Assembly (NCBI RefSeq): GCF_030815415.1
Contig: NZ_JAUSWW010000001.1
Location: 7,998,001-8,062,000, forward strand
Reading direction: 5' to 3'
Length of the DNA stretch: 64,000 bases
DNA from: Streptomyces canus
GTDB taxonomy: Bacteria > Actinomycetota > Actinomycetes > Streptomycetales > Streptomycetaceae
Both the position numbers and the translations under genes were made by a program. Positions 9,806 through 18,297 of the stretch are shown one piece after another (positions within the stretch are counted from its first letter, which is position 1; every line of letters starts with the position of its first letter). The notes under the pieces were generated by a model. That model had not been told where the DNA came from. It did not search any database and worked only from the letters and a program-made list of their open reading frames with translations.

Positions 9806-10837
9806 TCAGCCTTCCTGGAGGGTGGTCAGGCCGTGCGAGATGAAGACGGGGACGAGGTCGCCGATGCGGTCGAAGCCGTCGCCGACCGTCTGGCCCAGGG
9901 TGTAGCGGTAGTGGATGCCCTCGAGGATCACGGCGAGCTTGAACCAGGCGAACGCCGTGTACCAGGACACCTGGGAGACATCGCGCCCCGACCGGGCCGC
10001 GTACCGCTCGATCAACTCGGCCGGCTCCGGGTGCCCGGGGGCCGTGGCGGTGGTGGAGACGGGGGAGTCGGGCATGTCGAGCGGCATGCTGTACATGACC
10101 AGCAGACCGAGGTCGGTCAGCGGGTCACCGAGGGTCGACATCTCCCAGTCGAGGATCGCCTTGATGCTGTCGTCCTCACCGATCAGCACGTTGTCGAGCC
10201 GGTAGTCGCCGTGGATCACGGTCGCCTCGGGGGACGTCGGCAGCTGCCGGCCGAGCGCCGCGTGCAGCTCGTCGATGCCGGCCAGCTCACGGTTGCGGGA
10301 GGCGTCCAGCTGCTTGCCCCAACGCCGCAGCTGACGGTCCAGGAAGCCCTCGGGGCGTCCGAAGTCCGCGAGACCCACCTCGGCGGGGTCCACCGCGTGC
10401 AGTTCGACGAGCGTGTCCACCAGGGACAGCACCGCGCCCCGGGTGCGCTCCGGGCCGAGCGGGACCAGCTGGTCGGCGGTGCGGTACGGAGTGCCCTCGA
10501 CGAACTCCATGACGTAGAACGGTGCCCCGAGCACCGCTGCGTCCTCTTCGGACTCGCACAGCAGCACGGGCCGCGGCACCGGAACGTTCGTCGGATGCAG
10601 CGCGCTGATCACCCGGTGCTCGCGCTTCATGTCGTGCGCGGTGGCCAGGACATGACCGAGCGGAGGCCGTCGTACGACCCACTTCGACGTGCCGTCGGAG
10701 ACCGCGTAGGTGAGGTTCGACCGTCCGCCCTCGATCAGCCGGCCGGTCAGGGGGCCGTGGACCAGTCCGGGCCGCACGCGGTCGAGCAGGCCGCGCAGCC
10801 GGTCGAGGTCGAGTCCGGGCGGATGGTCGGGGCTCAT
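9806..10837 (-). CDS. APH-like phosphotransferase (ACAD10/11 N-domain type)
   Basis: 343 residues of the aminoglycoside phosphotransferase/choline kinase fold. Visible: glycine-rich GRLIEGGRSNLTY, the catalytic loop VIHGDYRLDN (about 207) and the metal-binding AILDWEMSTLGDPLTDLG (about 225). In this subfamily the substrate is thought to be a hydroxyacyl-CoA rather than an antibiotic. First gene of a two-gene leftward operon; ATG start at 10837. An 18-base TetR-type palindrome lies 40 bases upstream, matching the operator of the acyl-CoA ligase operon. Confidence 0.85.
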   Translation of the reverse strand: MSPDHPPGLDLDRLRGLLDRVRPGLVHGPLTGRLIEGGRSNLTYAVSDGTSKWVVRRPPLGHVLATAHDMKREHRVISALHPTNVPVPRPVLLCESEEDAAVLGAPFYVMEFVEGTPYRTADQLVPLGPERTRGAVLSLVDTLVELHAVDPAEVGLADFGRPEGFLDRQLRRWGKQLDASRNRELAGIDELHAALGRQLPTSPEATVIHGDYRLDNVLIGEDDSIKAILDWEMSTLGDPLTDLGLLVMYSMPLDMPDSPVSTTATAPGHPEPAELIERYAARSGRDVSQVSWYTAFAWFKLAVILEGIHYRYTLGQTVGDGFDRIGDLVPVFISHGLTTLQEG

Positions 10838-10876
10838 GCATCGCTCCTACGGCAGACGAACGGTTCCCGACTCATG

Positions 10877-10894
10877 ATGCCGACCGGTCGGTAT
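10877..10894. promoter_or_regulatory. TetR-type operator upstream of kinase/ACAD operon
   Basis: ATGCCGACCGGTCGGTAT, a palindrome with 8 of 9 base pairs matching and a perfect 12-base core, 40 bases upstream of the APH-like kinase start. It shares the ACCGAC(T/C)GGT core with 4582-4602. Probably bound by the TetR encoded at 7100-7693. Confidence 0.65.
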
Positions 10895-10931
10895 GCCGTC
10901 CAGTGTGTAGGGCGAACGTGATCTGAGCCAC

Positions 10932-10950
10932 CCTAGGGCGTCACCCTAGG
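10932..10950. promoter_or_regulatory. Seven-base inverted repeat between divergent units
   Basis: CCTAGGG-CGTCA-CCCTAGG, immediately next to the terminator of the His-rich gene and upstream of the kinase/ACAD promoter. Could be a second operator or the end of a terminator structure. Confidence 0.3.
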
Positions 10951-10988
10951 CCGACAGCTCCCCGCAGGGTGCGTCGGGGAGCTGTCGG
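10951..10988 (-). terminator. Rho-independent-type hairpin after the His-rich gene
   Basis: Perfect 13-base arms CCGACAGCTCCCC and GGGGAGCTGTCGG with a 12-base loop, 50 bases beyond the stop of the leftward His-rich gene. Confidence 0.7.
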
Positions 10989-11038
10989 GGATGCTTCCCG
11001 GTCGGGCGATGTCAGGTCGCGGACCGGTCAGTGCCGGG

Positions 11039-11335
11039 TCAGTGGTCGTCCCAGTGGCCCTCGTGGCGGGCGTGCCGGTGACCGTCGTGCACATAGTCGA
11101 CGTGGTCGCCGTGCAGCACGCTCTCGTGGCCGCAGTCGTCCCCGTGCGTGTGCTCGTGACCGTCATGGGTGACATGCCCGCCCGGCTCGCACTCGTCCCA
11201 GTGGCCGCTGTGCTCGCGGTGCAGATGGCCGCCGTGCGCGTAGTCGACGTGGTCCCCGTGCGGCACCTCGGTGTGCCCGCAGTCGGGGCCGTGGGCGTGC
11301 GAGTGGGAGGCGTGTTCCTGGTGGAGGGTGGTCAT
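11039..11335 (-). CDS. Histidine-rich repeat protein, probable metal binder
   Basis: 98 residues, about a quarter of them His, with four Cys. Built from two copies of a roughly 30-residue unit: CGHTEVPHGDHVDYAHGGHL and CGHESVLHGDHVDYVHDGHR, each ending in a GHWD stretch, joined by a DGHEHTHGDD linker. No signal peptide or membrane segment. Zn, Ni or Cu binding or storage is inferred from composition only. The start MTTLHQEH (ATG 11335, GAAGGTGAG upstream) is preferred over an upstream in-frame Met because the extra residues lack the composition. Divergent from the oxidoreductase gene. Confidence 0.7.
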   Translation of the reverse strand: MTTLHQEHASHSHAHGPDCGHTEVPHGDHVDYAHGGHLHREHSGHWDECEPGGHVTHDGHEHTHGDDCGHESVLHGDHVDYVHDGHRHARHEGHWDDH

Positions 11336-11447
11336 GCTGCTCACCTTCGGAGATGTTGCCGATGCCGTCGGAAAGGCTGCCACGCGAACGCCGCATATCC
11401 GGGCATCCCGCTTGCGTGGCGTCCGAGTACCCCGGAGGGTCGGTGCC

Positions 11448-12410
11448 ATGAAAGGCATCAGCTACTCACGCTACGGCGGACCCGAGGTCCTCGCATACGG
11501 GGAGGTGCGCGACCCCAAGGTCGGGGTCGACGCGGTGCTGGTCAAGGTCCGGGCGGCGGCGGTCAACCCGGTCGACTGGCACGCCCGCGAGGGGCACCTC
11601 GACCCGATTCTCGACCCCGTCTTCCCGGTGGTCCCCGGCTGGGACGTCTCCGGGGTCGTGGTCGGACTCGGCGTGTCCGTCACGGAGTTCGCGGTCGGCG
11701 ACGAGGTCATCGGATACGTCCGTGAGGACTTCCTCTCCCGGGGCACCTTCGCCGAGTACGTGGCCGCCCCCGTCCGCACCCTCGCCCGCAAGCCCCGCAA
11801 CCTCTCCTTCGAGGAGGCGGCCGGCCTGCCGCTGGTGGGGCTCACCGCCTACCAGGTGCTGGTGAAGGCGCTCCAGGTCAAGCGCGGCGAGACGGTCCTG
11901 GTGCACGCGGCGGCGGGGGGTGTGGGCTCCGTCGCCGTACAGCTGGCCCGCCACTTCGGTGCCCGGGTCATCGGTACGGCGAGCCAGGGCAACCACGACT
12001 TCGTCCGCGGCCTCGGCGGCGAGCCCGTCGAGTACGGCGAGGGCCTGGCCGAGCGGGTGCGCGGGCTGGCCCCCGAGGGCGTGGACGCGGCGTTCGACAC
12101 GATCGGCGGCGAGACCCTGACGGTCTCGGCGAACCTGCTGGCACCCGAGGGCCGCCTGGTGTCCATCGCGGACGGGGAGGTCGTCGGCTACGGCGGCCGC
12201 TACTACTGGGTGCGCCCGGACGCCGAGGACCTGCGGCGCCTGTCCGAACTCGCGGATCAGGGCGTGGTGTCGGTGCATGTGTCGCGGACGTTCCCGCTGG
12301 AGCGGGCGGCGGAGGCGCAGCGGCTGAATCAGGAGGGGCGGACCCGCGGGAAGATCGTGGTGACGGTGGACTGGGAGACCGAGGGGGAGGGTGAGGGCGA
12401 GAGAGGCTAG
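11448..12410 (+). CDS. Quinone oxidoreductase-like / zinc-type MDR alcohol dehydrogenase family protein
   Basis: 320 residues of the medium-chain dehydrogenase/reductase superfamily, zeta-crystallin branch. GroES-like N-half (VRAAAVNPVDWHAREG, PGWDVSGVV, VGDEVIGYV), Rossmann half with VLVHAAAGGVGSVAVQLARH, C-terminal ENR-like GKIVVTVD. No structural zinc Cys cluster, so NADPH-dependent quinone or enone reduction is likelier than alcohol oxidation. ATG 11448 with GGAGGG at 11434. The last residues are a repetitive EGEGEGERG tail. Confidence 0.85.
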   Translation: MKGISYSRYGGPEVLAYGEVRDPKVGVDAVLVKVRAAAVNPVDWHAREGHLDPILDPVFPVVPGWDVSGVVVGLGVSVTEFAVGDEVIGYVREDFLSRGTFAEYVAAPVRTLARKPRNLSFEEAAGLPLVGLTAYQVLVKALQVKRGETVLVHAAAGGVGSVAVQLARHFGARVIGTASQGNHDFVRGLGGEPVEYGEGLAERVRGLAPEGVDAAFDTIGGETLTVSANLLAPEGRLVSIADGEVVGYGGRYYWVRPDAEDLRRLSELADQGVVSVHVSRTFPLERAAEAQRLNQEGRTRGKIVVTVDWETEGEGEGERG

Positions 12411-12416
12411 CGGGAG

Positions 12417-12740
12417 CTAGAACACCAGGGCGGCCCCGCACGCGGCCATCGCCACGGTGCACAGGACCGCCGCCGTGGCGTGCCGCGGGGCGATCGCGGA
12501 GGGGGCGTCGGCGGCGGCGAGGGCGCGGATACGGCGGTGCGCGAGCAGCAGGAAGCCCAGCCAGAGCATGCAGGCCAGGGCGCAGGCGACGACGCCGGAG
12601 GCGGACGGGCCGCCGTGCAGCGCGGTCTTGACGGCGAGTACGGCGCAGACGGTGCCGGAGAGGGTCGTACGGCGCCAGGCGAGCCGGGTGCGCTCGGGCT
12701 GGAGTCCGGGGTCCCGTTCCTCGGCGGCCGGGGTGCTCAC
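12417..12740 (-). CDS. DUF202 membrane protein (second of a pair)
   Basis: 107 residues; N-terminal LQPERTRLAWRRT is the DUF202 signature, followed by three predicted membrane helices (about 28-45, 53-70, 85-105). The GTG start overlaps the upstream DUF202 stop in GTGA, so the pair is translationally coupled and the two proteins probably work as a heteromeric membrane complex. Function unknown. Confidence 0.78.
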   Translation of the reverse strand: MSTPAAEERDPGLQPERTRLAWRRTTLSGTVCAVLAVKTALHGGPSASGVVACALACMLWLGFLLLAHRRIRALAAADAPSAIAPRHATAAVLCTVAMAACGAALVF

Positions 12741-13129
12741 CCCTCCCACCCGACGAGCACGACGAAGACCATCGCGACGGCGACGACCGCCACGACGACG
12801 CTCAGCGCCGCCGGGAACCGCGACACGGGCAGATCCTCACCCCGCCGCATCGCCCGTTCGCACCGCATCCAGTGATTGACCGCGCGCAACGAGCACAGCA
12901 CCCCGGCCCCGAGCAGCGCGAGCGCCAGCCCGACCCGCCAGCCCCAGCGCAGATCCGGCAGGAACTGGTCCACCGCGAACCCGCCGCCGATGAGCGCGAG
13001 CGCGGTCCGCAGCCAGGCCAGAAACGTGCGCTCATTGGCGAGCGAGAACCGGTAGTCGGGCGTCCTGCCGTCCTCCCGGATCGCCTCGGGCGCGAACCAG
13101 AGCCGGACGTTCCGTGCAAAATCGATCAC
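12737..13129 (-). CDS. DUF202 (YidH-like) membrane protein
   Basis: 130 residues; FSLANERTFLAWLRTALALI is the DUF202 hallmark, then three hydrophobic helices (about 35-55, 63-83, 105-125). The GTG start (IDFARNVRLWF) is chosen since a longer upstream frame is a shadow of the Nudix gene. The N-terminal WFAPEAIREDGRTPDYRF segment is typical of the YidH type. Unknown role in the cytoplasmic membrane; coupled to the following DUF202 gene. Confidence 0.82.
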   Translation of the reverse strand: MIDFARNVRLWFAPEAIREDGRTPDYRFSLANERTFLAWLRTALALIGGGFAVDQFLPDLRWGWRVGLALALLGAGVLCSLRAVNHWMRCERAMRRGEDLPVSRFPAALSVVVAVVAVAMVFVVLVGWEG

Positions 13130-13161
13130 GCCCTGGACCCTACCGGGCCGTCCGGCCCCGA

Positions 13162-13677
13162 TCAGCCGCCCGCTCGGAAGGCCCGCAGCCGCTCGTACGC
13201 GTCCAGGCCGTCCGGTACCCACTCCCACTGCGACAGCCGCCGCTCCACCTCCTCCTCCGGCAGGAAGTCGTGCCAGGCGACCTCCTCGGCCTGGGGATTC
13301 ACCGGCAGATCGCAGCGCACCTCGTACACCGCCGACCACCAGGTCTGCCCGGCGCCGTCGTCGTACAGGAACTTGAAGAGGAACTCGGGGGAGGGGAGCC
13401 CGGAGACGCCCAGCTCCTCCTCCGCCTCCCGCAGCGCCGCCTCGTCGTAGGTCTCGCCCGCGCCGACCACTCCGCCGACCCACATGTCGTACAGGGAGGG
13501 GAAGACCAGCTTGGTCGGGGTGCGGCGGTGCACGAAGAGACGGCCGGCGGCGTCCCGGACCTGGATGAAGGCGCAACGGTGACGCAGGCCCCGGGCGTAC
13601 GCCGCACCGCGGGGGGACTGCCCGACGACCTGGTCGTTCTCGTCGACGATGTCGAGGATCTCGTCAGCGGAGCTCAT
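13162..13677 (-). CDS. Nudix hydrolase (IDI-like/YfcD-type)
   Basis: 171 residues. The Nudix box is complete: GGVVGAGETYDEAALREAEE followed by ELGV (Gx5Ex7REUxEExGU). The N-terminal EILDIVDENDQVVGQ and HRCAFIQVRDAAGRLFVHRR are typical of the isopentenyl-diphosphate isomerase-like Nudix branch, which hydrolyses nucleoside-diphosphate-linked compounds. Start ATG 13677 (MSSADEIL). Separated by 32 bases from the DUF202 pair, possibly co-transcribed. Confidence 0.85.
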   Translation of the reverse strand: MSSADEILDIVDENDQVVGQSPRGAAYARGLRHRCAFIQVRDAAGRLFVHRRTPTKLVFPSLYDMWVGGVVGAGETYDEAALREAEEELGVSGLPSPEFLFKFLYDDGAGQTWWSAVYEVRCDLPVNPQAEEVAWHDFLPEEEVERRLSQWEWVPDGLDAYERLRAFRAGG

Positions 13678-13729
13678 GGGTCCATCCAAGCAGGGTGTCC
13701 CCACGTGGCCGGCCCGCGCCCCAGAAAGG

Positions 13730-14626
13730 TCAGTTCGGCTGCAGGTCCCGCGCCCGCACCGGTCGCTCCGCCGTGCCGCACGGCATCGCCGGATGCAGCC
13801 CCAGCAGCACGATCCCGGTCACGACCGCGGCCAGCCCCGCCGCCTCCCACGCGAGCGCCCCCGTGTCGGTGCGCAGCCGGTCGCCCAGGAAGCCCACGCC
13901 GCAGATGATCCCGGCGAGGGGCTGGGCGGCGGTGAGGGCGGGGAGCGACATCCGCAGGGAGGCCGTCTCGAAGGCGCTCTGGACCAGCACCAGGCCGGTC
14001 ACGCCGAGCGCCAGCACCGCGTACGGCTGCCAGCCGGTGAGGACGTGCACGAGGCCGCCCTCGGAGAACCGCTCGCCGCTCACCCGCGTCAGCGCGTCCT
14101 GGACGCCGTACAGCAGCCCGGCCGCCACCGCGAGCAGCGCCGGTCCCGCGACCAGCCGGGACCGCTTCGCGTACGTCGTCAGCAGCAGCGCGAGACCGAT
14201 CATCGCGCCGATGATCAGCCAGTGCCGGAACGGGGCCGTGACCGCCGTACCGCCGCGCGGTTCGCCCGCCACGATGAACGCCGTCACGCCGCCGGCGAGG
14301 AGCAGCAGGCCCGCCCAGCCCTGGCGGCCCAGCGACTGCTTGGTCTGACGGCGCGAGAGGGCCATCGCGAACAGCAGGTTCGTCGCCAGCAGCGGCTCCA
14401 CCAGGGAGATCTCGCCCTGGCCCAGGGCGATGGCGCCGAGGACCATACCGGCCACCATCAGGGCGATACCGCCGAGCCAGCGAGGGATCTTGACGAGGTC
14501 CAGGAGCAGCCGGGGCGAGAGGAAGTCGTTCAGGGGTGCCCGCTGAGCCGCGTTCTGCTGGAGGACGAAACCGAAGCCCAGGCAGCAGGCGGCGCTCACG
14601 GCGAGAACCAGAACAAGAACCGACAC
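13730..14626 (-). CDS. DMT superfamily (EamA/NIPA-like) membrane transporter
   Basis: 298 residues with about nine to ten hydrophobic helices and short loops, organised as two repeated halves (QGEISLVEPLLATNLLFAMA and LRMSLPALTAAQPLAGIICG occupy equivalent positions). This is the drug/metabolite or Mg-transporter NIPA-like fold; the substrate is unknown. A GTG start at 14626 is preferred to the TTG at 14644 because GAGG lies eight bases before it. Leftward, single gene. Confidence 0.75.
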   Translation of the reverse strand: MSVLVLVLAVSAACCLGFGFVLQQNAAQRAPLNDFLSPRLLLDLVKIPRWLGGIALMVAGMVLGAIALGQGEISLVEPLLATNLLFAMALSRRQTKQSLGRQGWAGLLLLAGGVTAFIVAGEPRGGTAVTAPFRHWLIIGAMIGLALLLTTYAKRSRLVAGPALLAVAAGLLYGVQDALTRVSGERFSEGGLVHVLTGWQPYAVLALGVTGLVLVQSAFETASLRMSLPALTAAQPLAGIICGVGFLGDRLRTDTGALAWEAAGLAAVVTGIVLLGLHPAMPCGTAERPVRARDLQPN

Positions 14627-14983
14627 GCTGCGTACCTCGATCAATGGGCCGGGCTACGGGGACGGGTCAGGGGCCGACTTTAGCGCCCCAGGGCCCGGCT
14701 TGCTCCCCGGAGTACCCGGAACCGGGCAGTTGACTCGGTCACCCCGTACGACCTTCTCGCCATGGTGCGGGGGCGGGGCCCAGGACGCCATGGCGTACGC
14801 CACACAGAGGCCCGGCGGCCTGCCGATCATGATCACAACTGCCTCTCCCGTCACGACAGTTGAACCGTGTCACACCCGTCCCAGCCTTGACGAGAAGCCT
14901 TGGCTGCGGGTTTGCTGTCCGTGACCATCTGCCCACGCAACGAACTACGACGTCGAGCAACGTCGCGTGAGGAAGTCTCCGCG
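14627..14983. other. Intergenic region between divergent genes
   Basis: About 357 bases between the leftward DMT transporter and the rightward TPR-like gene. It has lower GC than the flanks at 14830-14960 and should hold both promoters. A small palindrome GATCATGATC occurs near 14827. No gene, RNA or named regulatory site is recognised. Confidence 0.4.
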
Positions 14984-15934
14984 GTGTCTCCACCCCCACC
15001 CCCACTGGGCCGCAGCCGAAGACGGGCGGCCCAGGCCTTCGAGGCCGCCCTCGACGACGCCGAACTCATCTCCGCCCGCGCCGCGTTGGCCCAGGGCCGC
15101 TGGCAGGCCGCCCGCTCCCTGATCGCCCAGTCCGGCGACGAGTGGGATCTGCGCGGCCACCGGGTGACCGTCCTCGCCCTGGAGCCGTACAGCGCCGCCT
15201 GGACCCGCGACTGGCTGCTCGCCGAACCCGAGTCCGCCGACGCCTCCGTCCTGCTCGCCCTCGCCCAGGTCCAGCGCTCCCTGCGCGGCAAGGAGAAGCC
15301 GGACCGCGCCCGCGAGGCCTGCCGGACCGCCGCCGAGCGCGCCCCCGCCGACCCCACCCCCTGGCTGGGCCTGCTCATGCTGGAGCGGGGCACGGCCGGT
15401 GCCGGAGGCGCCGTGCGGATCTTCGAGGAGGTCCGCCGCCGCTACGCCGACCACCACCACGCCCACCATCTGATGGTCGCCCGGCTCGCCGAGCACCGCG
15501 CCGACGCAGGCCCGGACCCGCTGCACGAGGTCTACGACTTCGCCAACTGGGCCGCCGAACAGGCCCCCGCCGACTCCCCGCTCGCGATCCTCCCGGTCAT
15601 CGCCCACGCCGAGCGCTACCGCGTCCTCGCCGGCGCCGGCCACGAGCCCCCCGACCCGGCCGCCTCCGGCCACTGGGTCGGCCGCCGGGCCCGCCAGGTG
15701 ATGAAGGCCGCCTTCGACTGGTGGCTGGAGTGGGAGCACGAGGGGCACCCCCGCCGCCTCGTCGACCTCAACTTCCTCGCCCACGCCAAGGTCTGCGAGG
15801 GCCGGGGCGCCGAGGCCGCCGCCCTGTTCCACCGCATCGGCGAGCACCCCACCCCCGCCCCCTGGGCGTACCCCGACCGCGACCCCGCCTCAGCCTTCCG
15901 TGCCGCACGCGACAGCGCGCTCGGCACGGTGTGA
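14984..15934 (+). CDS. TPR-like helical protein of unknown function
   Basis: 316 residues from GTG 14984 (TGAGGAAG ten bases ahead), soluble, rich in Ala/Arg/Glu helices. Segments such as ISARAALAQGRWQAARSLIA, ASVLLALAQVQRSLRG and AREACRTAAERAPADPTPWL have the spacing of tetratricopeptide repeats, so a protein-binding scaffold is plausible. No catalytic motif or signal peptide. It precedes an APC permease by 34 bases and is likely co-transcribed with it; the functional link is unknown. Confidence 0.6.
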   Translation: MSPPPPPLGRSRRRAAQAFEAALDDAELISARAALAQGRWQAARSLIAQSGDEWDLRGHRVTVLALEPYSAAWTRDWLLAEPESADASVLLALAQVQRSLRGKEKPDRAREACRTAAERAPADPTPWLGLLMLERGTAGAGGAVRIFEEVRRRYADHHHAHHLMVARLAEHRADAGPDPLHEVYDFANWAAEQAPADSPLAILPVIAHAERYRVLAGAGHEPPDPAASGHWVGRRARQVMKAAFDWWLEWEHEGHPRRLVDLNFLAHAKVCEGRGAEAAALFHRIGEHPTPAPWAYPDRDPASAFRAARDSALGTV

Positions 15935-15968
15935 CGCCCTCCCCTCCCCGAAAAGGACGGTCTCCCCC

Positions 15969-17498
15969 GTGACAACGGACAGCTCGAGTACGAAAAGAAC
16001 CGACGGCATCAGCACCTTCAAGGGCCAGGAGCGGGCCCTGCGCGCCGACCGCCTGGGCACCGGGGGCCTGCTGCTCTCCGTGCTCGCGGCGACCGCGCCC
16101 CTCATGGTGGTCGCGGGTGTCATGCCCACCACATTCGCGGTGATGGGCATCGTCGGACAGCCCCTCCTCTTCGTCCTCCTCGGCGTGATCCTCGTCCTGT
16201 TCGGCATCGGCTACGCCGAGATGAGCCGGCACGTCCACAACGCCGGCGCCTTCTACGCGTACATCTCCCGCGGCCTCGGCGGCACGGCCGGCGCGAGCGC
16301 GGCCCTGGTCGCCCTGGTCGCCTACAACGCCCTCCAGGTCGGCATCTACGGCATCTTCGGCTTCGAGGTCTCCGGCCTCTTCGCCACCTACGCCGACCTG
16401 GAGATCGCCTGGTGGATACCGGCCCTGGTGGCCGCGCTCGCCGTCGGCGCGCTGGGCTGGCTGAAGATCGACGTCAACGCGAAGGTGCTCGGCGTCCTGC
16501 TGGTCATCGAGGTGGTCCTGGTCGTCATCTTCGACATCGCCGCCGTCGCCGACCCCGGCAAGGAGGGCCTGTCCCTGCACGCCTTCAACCCGGACACCCT
16601 CACCGGCGCGGGCGTCGGCACCGCCCTGTGCTTCTGCATCGCCGCCTTCCTCGGCTTCGAGCAGGCACCCGTCTACGCCGAGGAGACCAGCCGCCCGCAC
16701 GTCCTGGTGCCCCGCGTGATGTTCCTGGCCGTCGGCGGGGTCGCCGTCTTCCTCGCGGTCAGCAGCTGGGCCCTCACCGTCGCCACCGGACCCTCCGCGA
16801 TCGTCGGCGAGTCGCAGAAGCAGAGCGCCGGACTGCTGTTCAACCTCACCGAGTCCCGCCTCGGCGGCACCTTCACCGACGTCCTGCACATCCTGTTCGT
16901 GACCGGCATGTTCGCCGCCATGCTCAGCTTCCACAACGTCGTCGCCCGCTACGCCTTCGCCATGGGCCGCGAGGGCCTGCTCCCCGCCGCGTTCGGCCGC
17001 ACCACCGACACCAGCGGTGCCCCCGGGACCGGGTCGCTGCTCCAGACGGCCGTCTCGGTGGTGATCGTCGCCGCCTTCGCGTTCGCCGACGACAAGCCGA
17101 CCGGCGACCCCACCGAACCCGTCCTGCACCTGTTCACCTGGGGCGGCAACATCGGCGCCCTCGGGGTGATCCTGCTGATGGCGGCGGCCTCCTTCTCGGT
17201 CGTCGTCTTCTTCGTCCGCCGCGGCGCCGCAGGCACCCAGGCCTGGCGCCTGGCCACCTCCGCGGTCGCCGGCATCGCCCTGCTCGTCATCGCCAGCTAC
17301 ACCGTCAAGGACTTCGACGTCCTGGTCGGCGCCGGACCGGACTCGTCCCTGAGCTGGCTCCTGCCCGGCATCATCGGCCTCGCCCTGATCGTCGGCCTGG
17401 CCCAGGGACTGTTCCTGCGCGCCCGCTCGCCCGAGGCCCACGCCCGCATCGGTCTGGGCAACGAGGCGTTCCAGCTGGACAAGGCGGCCTCTTCGTAA
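15969..17498 (+). CDS. APC family amino-acid permease
   Basis: 509 residues with about twelve hydrophobic helices. The first helix region LGTGGLLLSVLAATAPLMVV and GYAEMSRHVHNAGAFYAYIS match the APC (amino acid-polyamine-organocation) fold; CFCIAAFLGFEQAPVYAEET is the helix-6 signature and VPRVMFLAVGGVAVFLAVSS helix 7. Proton-coupled uptake of an amino acid or amine is expected; substrate not evident. GTG start at 15969, with AAAAGGA upstream. A strong hairpin follows the stop. Confidence 0.85.
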   Translation: MTTDSSSTKRTDGISTFKGQERALRADRLGTGGLLLSVLAATAPLMVVAGVMPTTFAVMGIVGQPLLFVLLGVILVLFGIGYAEMSRHVHNAGAFYAYISRGLGGTAGASAALVALVAYNALQVGIYGIFGFEVSGLFATYADLEIAWWIPALVAALAVGALGWLKIDVNAKVLGVLLVIEVVLVVIFDIAAVADPGKEGLSLHAFNPDTLTGAGVGTALCFCIAAFLGFEQAPVYAEETSRPHVLVPRVMFLAVGGVAVFLAVSSWALTVATGPSAIVGESQKQSAGLLFNLTESRLGGTFTDVLHILFVTGMFAAMLSFHNVVARYAFAMGREGLLPAAFGRTTDTSGAPGTGSLLQTAVSVVIVAAFAFADDKPTGDPTEPVLHLFTWGGNIGALGVILLMAAASFSVVVFFVRRGAAGTQAWRLATSAVAGIALLVIASYTVKDFDVLVGAGPDSSLSWLLPGIIGLALIVGLAQGLFLRARSPEAHARIGLGNEAFQLDKAASS

Positions 17499-17524
17499 GA
17501 AGTGCTTACGGAAGTCTGACGGGC

Positions 17525-17557
17525 ACCCGCGAACCCTGGTCCACCAGGGCCGCGGGT
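17525..17557 (+). terminator. Hairpin terminator after the APC permease
   Basis: Nested arms ACCCGC...GCGGGT and CCCTGG-TCCA-CCAGGG, 27 bases after the permease stop and just ahead of the molybdopterin oxidoreductase start. Confidence 0.6.
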
Positions 17558-17571
17558 GTTCGAATGGGTAG

Positions 17572-18297
17572 GTGAACTCCGGACAACCCGAGGAACAGGG
17601 CAGGCCCATCGGCCGCCGTGTCCTTCTCGGCACCCTCGGCCTGGGCGCCCTCGGCGTGGTCGCCGCGCCCACCCTGCAACGCGGCCTGGAGTCCTTCCTC
17701 GGCAGCGCGGCAGACAAGGACCCCACCGGCCTCACGGGCCTGCTCCCCAACGGCGGCGGCTTCCGCTACTACTCGGTCACCTCCTCCGTCCCCCACAAGA
17801 ACGCCTCGACCTACCGCCTCAAGATCGACGGCCTCGTCGACCGCCCGGCCACCTACACCCTCTCCGACCTGCGGGCGATGCCCCAGACCCGGATGGTCAA
17901 GGACGTCCAGTGCGTCACCGGCTGGCGGGTCCCGGGCACCCCCTTCGAGGGCGTACGCCTCTCCCGGCTGCTCGACGCCGCCGGGGTACGGGCCAAGGCC
18001 ACCGCGATCCGCTTCAGCTGCTTCGACGGCACCTACACCGAGAGCCTCACCCTCGACCAGGCCCGCCGCGCGGACGTCCTGGTCGCGCTGCGCATGCAGG
18101 ACAAGGACCTCGGCCACAGCCACGGCGGCCCGGTCCGCCTCTATGTCGCACCGATGTACTTCTACAAGTCCGCCAAGTGGCTCTCCGGCATCACCGTCAC
18201 CGAGGACGTGGAGCCCGGCTACTGGGAGGAGCGCGGCTACGACGTCGACGCCTGGGTCGGCAAGTCGAACGGACGGGACGATGACCCTACGAGCTGA
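17572..18297 (+). CDS. Tat-exported molybdopterin-dependent oxidoreductase (sulfite oxidase/MsrP fold)
   Basis: 241 residues. A Tat-like signal (IGRRVLLGTLGLGALGVVAA) precedes an oxidoreductase molybdopterin-binding domain: LKIDGLVDRPATYTLSDLRA, the Mo-ligand Cys in KDVQCVTGWRVPG, and MYFYKSAKWLSGI. It probably acts outside the membrane with electrons from the cytochrome b encoded by the next gene, whose start overlaps its 3' end by 17 bases. The pair resembles MsrP/MsrQ, which repairs oxidised methionine, but the cytochrome here is a b561-type and not a clear MsrQ. GTG start. Confidence 0.82.
   Translation: MNSGQPEEQGRPIGRRVLLGTLGLGALGVVAAPTLQRGLESFLGSAADKDPTGLTGLLPNGGGFRYYSVTSSVPHKNASTYRLKIDGLVDRPATYTLSDLRAMPQTRMVKDVQCVTGWRVPGTPFEGVRLSRLLDAAGVRAKATAIRFSCFDGTYTESLTLDQARRADVLVALRMQDKDLGHSHGGPVRLYVAPMYFYKSAKWLSGITVTEDVEPGYWEERGYDVDAWVGKSNGRDDDPTS

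Noticed and set aside
9806-10837. Aminoglycoside resistance kinase
   Set aside because: APH fold, but pairing with an acyl-CoA dehydrogenase indicates the ACAD10/11-type metabolic subfamily.
15768-17750. 660-codon leftward frame rich in Gly, Asp and Glu
   Set aside because: Antisense to the TPR-like and APC permease genes; no protein family features.
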